Source of the DNA: HR10 sp964615335
Lineage (GTDB): Bacteria > Acidobacteriota > Blastocatellia > HR10
Length of the DNA stretch: 64,000 nt
Assembly: GCA_964615335.1 (NCBI GenBank)
Contig: CAZTMT010000003.1
Coordinates: 124,001-188,000 of the forward strand
Direction: 5' to 3'
The notes under the pieces are model-generated. The model saw nothing but the letters and a program-made list of their open reading frames with translations, ran no database searches and had not been told where the DNA came from. Both the position numbers and the translations under genes were made by a program. This document shows, one piece after another, positions 59,895 to 64,000 of the stretch (position 1 is the first letter of the stretch; every line of letters starts with the position of its first letter).

Positions 59895-60305
59895 ATGGCC
59901 AGCCGTCATGAGGATTGGCTGCGACAGGCCGAGAGAGATCTGCAGCATGCGCGCCACGCTTGGCGAGATGGCGACTACGAATGGGCGTGCTTTGCCGCCC
60001 AGCAGGCCGCAGAAAAAGCAGTGAAGGCATTGTATCAGAAACTCGGGGCTGAGGCGCGAGGTCGCTCTGTCGCGCTCTTGCTGACTGCACTTGCCCCGAG
60101 CGTGTCGGTAGATCCGCAGCTCGTTGATAAGGCCAAGAGGTTGGATGAGCACTATATTCCGTCGCGCTATCCGAACGCGTATCCGAGCGGTGCGCCTCGG
60201 GATTTTTACACCGGAGAGGAAGCCCAACGAGCAGTCGAAGATGCCGGAGAGATCATCGCATTTTGTCGCGATCGAATATTTCCCCAGTCGCCGGGTTTGG
60301 GATGA
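59895..60305 (+). CDS. HEPN domain protein (toxin-like half of a HEPN-MNT pair)
   Basis: 136 residues, all HEPN (PF05168-type). It has WLRQAERDLQHARHA, CFAAQQAAEKAVKALY and the C-terminal DEHYIPSRYPNAYPSG, where the R-x4-H motif again shows Tyr at the His position. GGAAAGAGGATGAG lies ahead of ATG 59895. Paired with the next gene, a minimal nucleotidyltransferase, in the usual order. Expected partner for AMP-transfer-based neutralisation. Confidence 0.88.
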   Translation: MASRHEDWLRQAERDLQHARHAWRDGDYEWACFAAQQAAEKAVKALYQKLGAEARGRSVALLLTALAPSVSVDPQLVDKAKRLDEHYIPSRYPNAYPSGAPRDFYTGEEAQRAVEDAGEIIAFCRDRIFPQSPGLG

Positions 60306-60588
60306 GTTGAGAGCGCTGGTCCGCCTGCTGCGGCAGCAGCATCCAGAGATCGAGCGGGCGATCGTCTTCGGATCACTGGCGCGAGGCGATGCCGTGCCCG
60401 GCAGCGACGTGGATCTGCTTCTGGTGCTGCGGGATCTCACTTTTCTGGAGAGAATCCCTCACTATACCCCCTCGCACTTTCCCGTCGGAGTAGATGTTTT
60501 TCCTTACACGCGCCAGGAGGTGCAGCAGATGCTCGCCGAAGGGAATTCGTTCATCCGTTGCGCCCTTGCTGAGGGAAAGGAGGTCTAG
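60241..60588 (+). CDS. Minimal nucleotidyltransferase (MNT antitoxin-like)
   Basis: 115 residues from ATG 60241, which starts inside the HEPN gene (65-base overlap, different frame). Nucleotidyltransferase core: FGSLARGDAVPGSDVDLLLV, with the GS motif and D-x-D, and IRCALAEGKEV near the end. The frame runs further upstream, but only as a shadow of the HEPN gene. No clear Shine-Dalgarno; coupled translation likely. Confidence 0.85.
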   Translation: MPERSSHFVAIEYFPSRRVWDELRALVRLLRQQHPEIERAIVFGSLARGDAVPGSDVDLLLVLRDLTFLERIPHYTPSHFPVGVDVFPYTRQEVQQMLAEGNSFIRCALAEGKEV

Positions 60589-60762
60589 AGGCGATTTCCG
60601 CCGGCGCGGGCTGAGTCCGTATGAAGGCATGGAGCACATGTGCAGAAGCGACGCGATGAGGACGTGGGGACAAAGAGCAGCACAGATGCGCGCCAGGGAT
60701 CCGAAGAGAGTGCGATCCCTCTGCTGCCGGAGGTCATACGGGATGTCTTCGAGGAGGCGAAG

Positions 60763-61746
60763 ATGAGACATGCACGCGGTATAGCGGGTTTCGTTTCTCT
60801 GCGCTGGGGCATATGCATGGCCTCCCTGCTTATCCTGATGGGATCGTGGGTCTCCCCCGGGATTCTTCACTCGCTGGGGAATTCGACGGCGGCCCAACGG
60901 GAGAATTGGGCGATCGTCCGAGAGAAGACTCTCATGCGGCTTCGGGAGATCGCCCAGAGGACGCGCGGAGCCCTGGGGATCGCCGTCGTGGATTTGACCA
61001 GCGGAGACCGATTCGCCATCAACGAGAATCTGCTCTTCCCGCAGGGGAGCGCCATCAAAATCCCTATCCTCATGGAAGTCTACAAGCAGGCGCACGAGGG
61101 ACGCTTTCGGCTCACGGACCGGCTGCGCATTGAAAAGAGACACATGGTGGGCGGAAGCGGCATCCTCAAGGAGTTCGGCGAAGGGCTGTCCGAGCTGAGC
61201 ATCTACGACCTCTGCGTGCTCATGATCGTCCTCAGCGATAATGCGGCAACCAATCGGCTCATCGAGCTGGTCGGGATGGAGAATGTGAATCGGACACTGG
61301 CCTCGCTGGGACTGGAGCGAACGCGTCTGCAGCGGAGGATGATTGATCCGGCCGCTTCCGCGCGCGGGGAGGAGAATCTCTCGACGCCTGCCGAAGCGGC
61401 GCGCCTGATGGAACTCCTCTATCGGGGCGAGTTTCTGAATCGCGAGGTGTCCGAAGCGATTCTGGCCATTCTGAAAAAGCCCAAACGCACGGCGGTGAGT
61501 TCCGCCATCCCTTCGGATGTGCCCGTCGCCTCAAAGCCCGGAGGAATCCCCGGCGTTTCGACCGAATGGGCCATTGTCTATCTCAAAGAGCGCCCCTATG
61601 TGCTCGTCCTCATGGAGAATTACGGTCTGGAGAATGAAGCATCGAACGCTTTTCAAGAGATCTCCCGGATCGTGTACGACTACTTCTGGCGGCTCGGTCG
61701 CGCGACGCGCTACGGAACGTATGTGGACCCCTCGCTCCTGAAGTGA
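60763..61746 (+). CDS. Class A beta-lactamase-like serine hydrolase, membrane-anchored
   Basis: 327 residues from ATG 60763 with GAGGAGG five bases ahead; 41 codons of upstream frame lack one. Signal/anchor helix (MASLLILMGSWVSPG) then the beta-lactamase2 fold: S96-A-I-K99 (the SxxK), S158-D159-N160 and, in place of K-T/S-G, KPGG. The last change and the D-Ala-type context suggest a D,D-peptidase or esterase relative rather than a true resistance enzyme. No regulator (ampR/blaI) or peptidoglycan genes adjoin. Confidence 0.85.
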   Translation: MRHARGIAGFVSLRWGICMASLLILMGSWVSPGILHSLGNSTAAQRENWAIVREKTLMRLREIAQRTRGALGIAVVDLTSGDRFAINENLLFPQGSAIKIPILMEVYKQAHEGRFRLTDRLRIEKRHMVGGSGILKEFGEGLSELSIYDLCVLMIVLSDNAATNRLIELVGMENVNRTLASLGLERTRLQRRMIDPAASARGEENLSTPAEAARLMELLYRGEFLNREVSEAILAILKKPKRTAVSSAIPSDVPVASKPGGIPGVSTEWAIVYLKERPYVLVLMENYGLENEASNAFQEISRIVYDYFWRLGRATRYGTYVDPSLLK

Positions 61747-61826
61747 GGACGCTCGACTCTCAAGAAGCCGGACGCCCCGCGGTCGCGATCTGAAAACGGT
61801 GCCGCCGCACGGGAGCCTTCCGTCTT

Positions 61827-63032
61827 CTAGACCTTGAGGAAAACGCGCTTGCGGTAAAGCAGGGCCATAGGCCCGATCCAGAAGGCCACGTACGCGAGGG
61901 CGAACAGGAGCGAGCCCCGCCACAGTCCGGCCCAGGAGGCGAAGAAGCGCTCGTACAGATAGGCCTTGAGCGAGAGAGTGCTTCCGTCATCGCGCGCGAT
62001 CGAAACGAGGCTGAGCATTCGAGCCGTCAGACTGGAGAGCACAAAAACAGCGATCGGATTCGTTCCGAAGATGAGGAACGGGATGAAGGGCCTTCGCCAC
62101 CTTTTCATCTCGACAGCCCAAAAGCAAAGGGCCAGAAAGAGCCAAGCCATCCCTGCCGTGAAGACGGCAAAGGAGCTGCTCCAGAGATTCTTGTTGATCG
62201 GGAAGACGCGATCCAGCATCTGACCGAGAAGCACGCCAGCGATCCCCAGACCCATAAGTCCCAGAACCTTCTCCCGCGCGGTTCGGGACGAAGTCACCCA
62301 GCGCGCCGTCAGAACTCCCAGCAGCGTCGTGCCGATTGCCGGGAGCGTGCTCAACACTCCCTCCGGATCCCAGGTCGGCCGATACAGATGTCCCCCCAGG
62401 AGCCAGCGATCCAGATAGGCGGCCAGGTTCCCCTCCTGGTCGAGCACTCCGGCTCCGTAGCCGGGAACGGGGACCCACTTCATGAGCATCCCATAGCCGG
62501 CCAGCAGAGCGATCGTCGCGCCGATTTGTCCTCTCACTCCGGTCTTCAAAAAGATGAGGGCGGCCGCCAGATAGCACAGGGCGATTCGCTGCAACACGCC
62601 GGGGAAGCGCATCCGGGAGAAATCGAAATGAGGAAAGCCGTTCAAAAACAAGCCCAGAGCCAGAAGAATGAGCGCGCGCCGAAGGATGCGCCATCGGAGC
62701 TGGGACCGACTCTCCCCGCGCTCCAGACGTCGGCCCAGAGCAAGCGGAATCGCCACGCCCACGATGAAGAGGAAGAAGGGGAAGATCAAATCCGTCGGGG
62801 TCCAGCCGTGCCATTCCGCGTGAGCCAGAGGGGGGTAGACATAGCGCCAACTGCCCGGATTGTTGACCAGGATCATGCCGGCGATGGTGAGACCTCGGAA
62901 AACGTCCAGTGAGACCATCCGCTCGTAGCGTGCGGGCGCGGCGGCTTCGGGCGAACTCTCCTTGTGATCCGCAGAGCGCGCCGTGAAGCTTCCCGCCGGA
63001 ACGTTCGGGCTGTGATCCTCGTGTGGACTCAT
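61827..63032 (-). CDS. Heparan-alpha-glucosaminide N-acetyltransferase-like membrane protein (DUF5009)
   Basis: 401 residues from ATG 63032, whose first bases overlap the previous stop (ATGA). About ten membrane helices; the motifs SLDVFRGLTIAGMILVNNPG, EWHGWTPTDLIFPFFLFIVG and GTNPIAVFVLSS belong to the HGSNAT/YeiB-like group, which may acetylate sugars across the membrane. The His of AEWHGW is the family's likely catalytic position. It is downstream of a sugar-metabolism-like chimeric gene. Confidence 0.88.
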   Translation of the reverse strand: MSPHEDHSPNVPAGSFTARSADHKESSPEAAAPARYERMVSLDVFRGLTIAGMILVNNPGSWRYVYPPLAHAEWHGWTPTDLIFPFFLFIVGVAIPLALGRRLERGESRSQLRWRILRRALILLALGLFLNGFPHFDFSRMRFPGVLQRIALCYLAAALIFLKTGVRGQIGATIALLAGYGMLMKWVPVPGYGAGVLDQEGNLAAYLDRWLLGGHLYRPTWDPEGVLSTLPAIGTTLLGVLTARWVTSSRTAREKVLGLMGLGIAGVLLGQMLDRVFPINKNLWSSSFAVFTAGMAWLFLALCFWAVEMKRWRRPFIPFLIFGTNPIAVFVLSSLTARMLSLVSIARDDGSTLSLKAYLYERFFASWAGLWRGSLLFALAYVAFWIGPMALLYRKRVFLKV

Positions 63033-63835
63033 GAGTCGGTGTCTTCCAGAAAGATGCGTTCCCCCGTTTGAGCCGCTCGATAGCAAGCCTCGACCAGCTC
63101 GACAGCCTTGTATCCATCCCCAGCTGTCACGCGCGCCGGCCGTCCGGTACACACCGCTTCGATGAAGTCTCGATCTTCGGGCACATATCCCCAGCGCCAA
63201 TCCTCCTCCAGGTGATCGAACGATTCGGTGACGGGCTTCGCCCGTGGGCCTGCTGTGAAGATCAAACGGTCCATCTCCTGCGTCTCGATCGTCGCGTGAG
63301 AGCCAAAGACCTCCACTCTCTCAAACGGGAAGTGCCGGCCCGCATCGGCAAGCGACCTCGCCAGCCGATTCTCCAACCCGATGAGGTTCTTGCAATCGGG
63401 CCACGCGGCTTCCGTATCCATCAGCACGACGGGAATTCCCGAAGCTTTGGCTTTCTCCAGAACGGGAACGATCTCCGAGGAGCCCGCAGGAGCGACGGCC
63501 AGAGCCGAGACTTTCTTCAGAATCTGATCCTCCAGGATCGCGACCTGCTGATCTATGTTGATCTCCCGTTCGGGAGCAAGTACGCTCAGGGCGATCTCGG
63601 GATGCTCGCGGGCGGCCGCTTCGCATCCGCGCTTGACGGACATCCACCATTCGCTATCCAGAGCCTTGGTCACAACGGTGATGCGGTAGGCGCGCGACAT
63701 CCCCTCGCGAGCATCCGTCCTTTCCGGATCGCGCGAAGATCCCGAACGGTCCACGAAACCACAGGAAGGCCCGCCACTGCCGGCCAGAGCCAACACGATC
63801 GCTACTCCCCGAATTCTCGCCCATCGCTTCCGCAT
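63029..63835 (-). pseudogene. Chimeric gene: sugar-binding protein front joined to Gfo/Idh oxidoreductase tail
   Basis: 268 residues from ATG 63835. Residues ~1-28 are a hydrophobic leader; ~48-163 match the first lobe of periplasmic sugar-binding proteins (RITVVTKALDSEWW ... LKKVSALAVAPAGS ... IPVVLMDTE). From ~165 the text changes to the last ~105 residues of a Gfo/Idh/MocA dehydrogenase (RVEVFGSH ... DFIEAVCTGRPARVTAGDG). The rest of both proteins is missing, and the join is in frame near 63,343. It is a deletion product, or a sequencing/assembly joint; it is unlikely to work as either enzyme. Overlaps the next gene by four bases. Confidence 0.75.
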
Positions 63836-64000
63836 CCCTGCTGCCGCAGAGCATAGCGAAGGCGTCAGGGAAAAAGCAACCCACACGATGTCTCGCGAAG
63901 TCTTGGCTTTTGCAAGGACACAGGTTTTGCATCCGGGTGCCTCTTGCCAATGCCCGTTGCTTCTGGTATATCCCCCCTCTGCCGGAAGGCGTGCGAGGGG
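63836..64000. other. Right-edge region without a visible gene
   Basis: 165 bases upstream of the chimeric gene. I see no ribosome site for a longer N-terminus, no convincing promoter and no RNA gene; an in-frame ATG at 63886 would add 17 residues. Confidence 0.5.

Noticed and set aside
60763..61746. Antibiotic-resistance beta-lactamase
   Set aside because: The third active-site motif is KPGG and there is no resistance-type regulator or mobile context.
1..64000. GCGCGC-rich tracts seen throughout (e.g. around 10920 and 18000)
   Set aside because: They lie inside coding regions rich in Ala/Arg codons and follow codon use, so they are compositional rather than repeats.

Overview
The window is about 60% GC, gene-dense bacterial chromosome with roughly 57 protein genes. 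I see no rRNA, tRNA, CRISPR array, insertion sequence or prophage. Housekeeping genes (mutS, guaA, prfA, rpmE, mltG, ruvX, leuS-lptE-holA, tyrS, ruvA, thrC), a CarD-type regulator, a DUF6677 membrane protein and a long MoxR/DUF58/VWA/DUF4175 operon suggest an Acidobacteriota-like, diderm (LptE present), probably aerobic or respiratory soil or thermal bacterium. The phylum is an inference from gene content, not proven here.

Layout. 1-6.6 kb: tsaB (cut by the window edge) diverges from mutS across a compact AT-rich promoter; then a Fur-family regulator, guaA and a convergent tyrA. 6.9-21.3 kb: a 14.4-kb, tightly overlapping plus-strand operon (VWA/glutaminase-like membrane protein, C13-like pseudoprotease, TPR-HExxH metalloprotease, DUF4159, MoxR ATPase, DUF58, BatA-like VWA, giant DUF4175 coiled-coil protein), a cell-envelope Bat/MoxR-type system. 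21.3-23.8 kb: a ribbon-helix-helix-like regulator, DUF6677 with a 54-residue membrane miniprotein, and a fused MNT-HEPN gene bracketed by an imperfect ~90-bp direct repeat. 24-33 kb: cystathionine beta-synthase, rpmE, prfA, mltG/ruvX, carD, a CNNM/CorC transporter, a lone Fe-S PD-(D/E)XK nuclease and a deoxyhypusine-synthase-like enzyme. 33-38.5 kb: thrC, cstA, a cation-diffusion facilitator and a Cof-type HAD phosphatase. 38.5-46.6 kb: a minus-strand run holA, lptE, LLM oxidoreductase, leuS, half-size GDT1, dipeptidase, tyrS.

46.7-54 kb: NosL-like, SixA-like and PflX-like genes; then a minimal bacterial microcompartment locus (class II aldolase with a probable encapsulation peptide, one BMC-H and one EutN/CcmL vertex protein); ruvA; an AmrS-type radical SAM enzyme; and a proline-catabolism aldehyde dehydrogenase. 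54-64 kb: two NarL-type response regulators (the second degenerate), a metallophosphatase-like protein fused to a tetrahaem cytochrome, a DciA-like protein, cinA/IF-2B/CBS genes, a second (two-gene) HEPN-MNT pair, a class A beta-lactamase-like hydrolase, a heparan-glucosaminide-acetyltransferase-like membrane protein, and a chimeric gene that joins the front of a sugar-binding protein to the tail of a Gfo/Idh oxidoreductase.

The most noteworthy items are the minimal microcompartment locus with a cargo-tagged aldolase and a near-leaderless promoter; the two MNT/HEPN loci with look-alike promoters, one flanked by repeats; the envelope operon with a cysteine-less protease-fold protein; and the chimeric gene at the right end.
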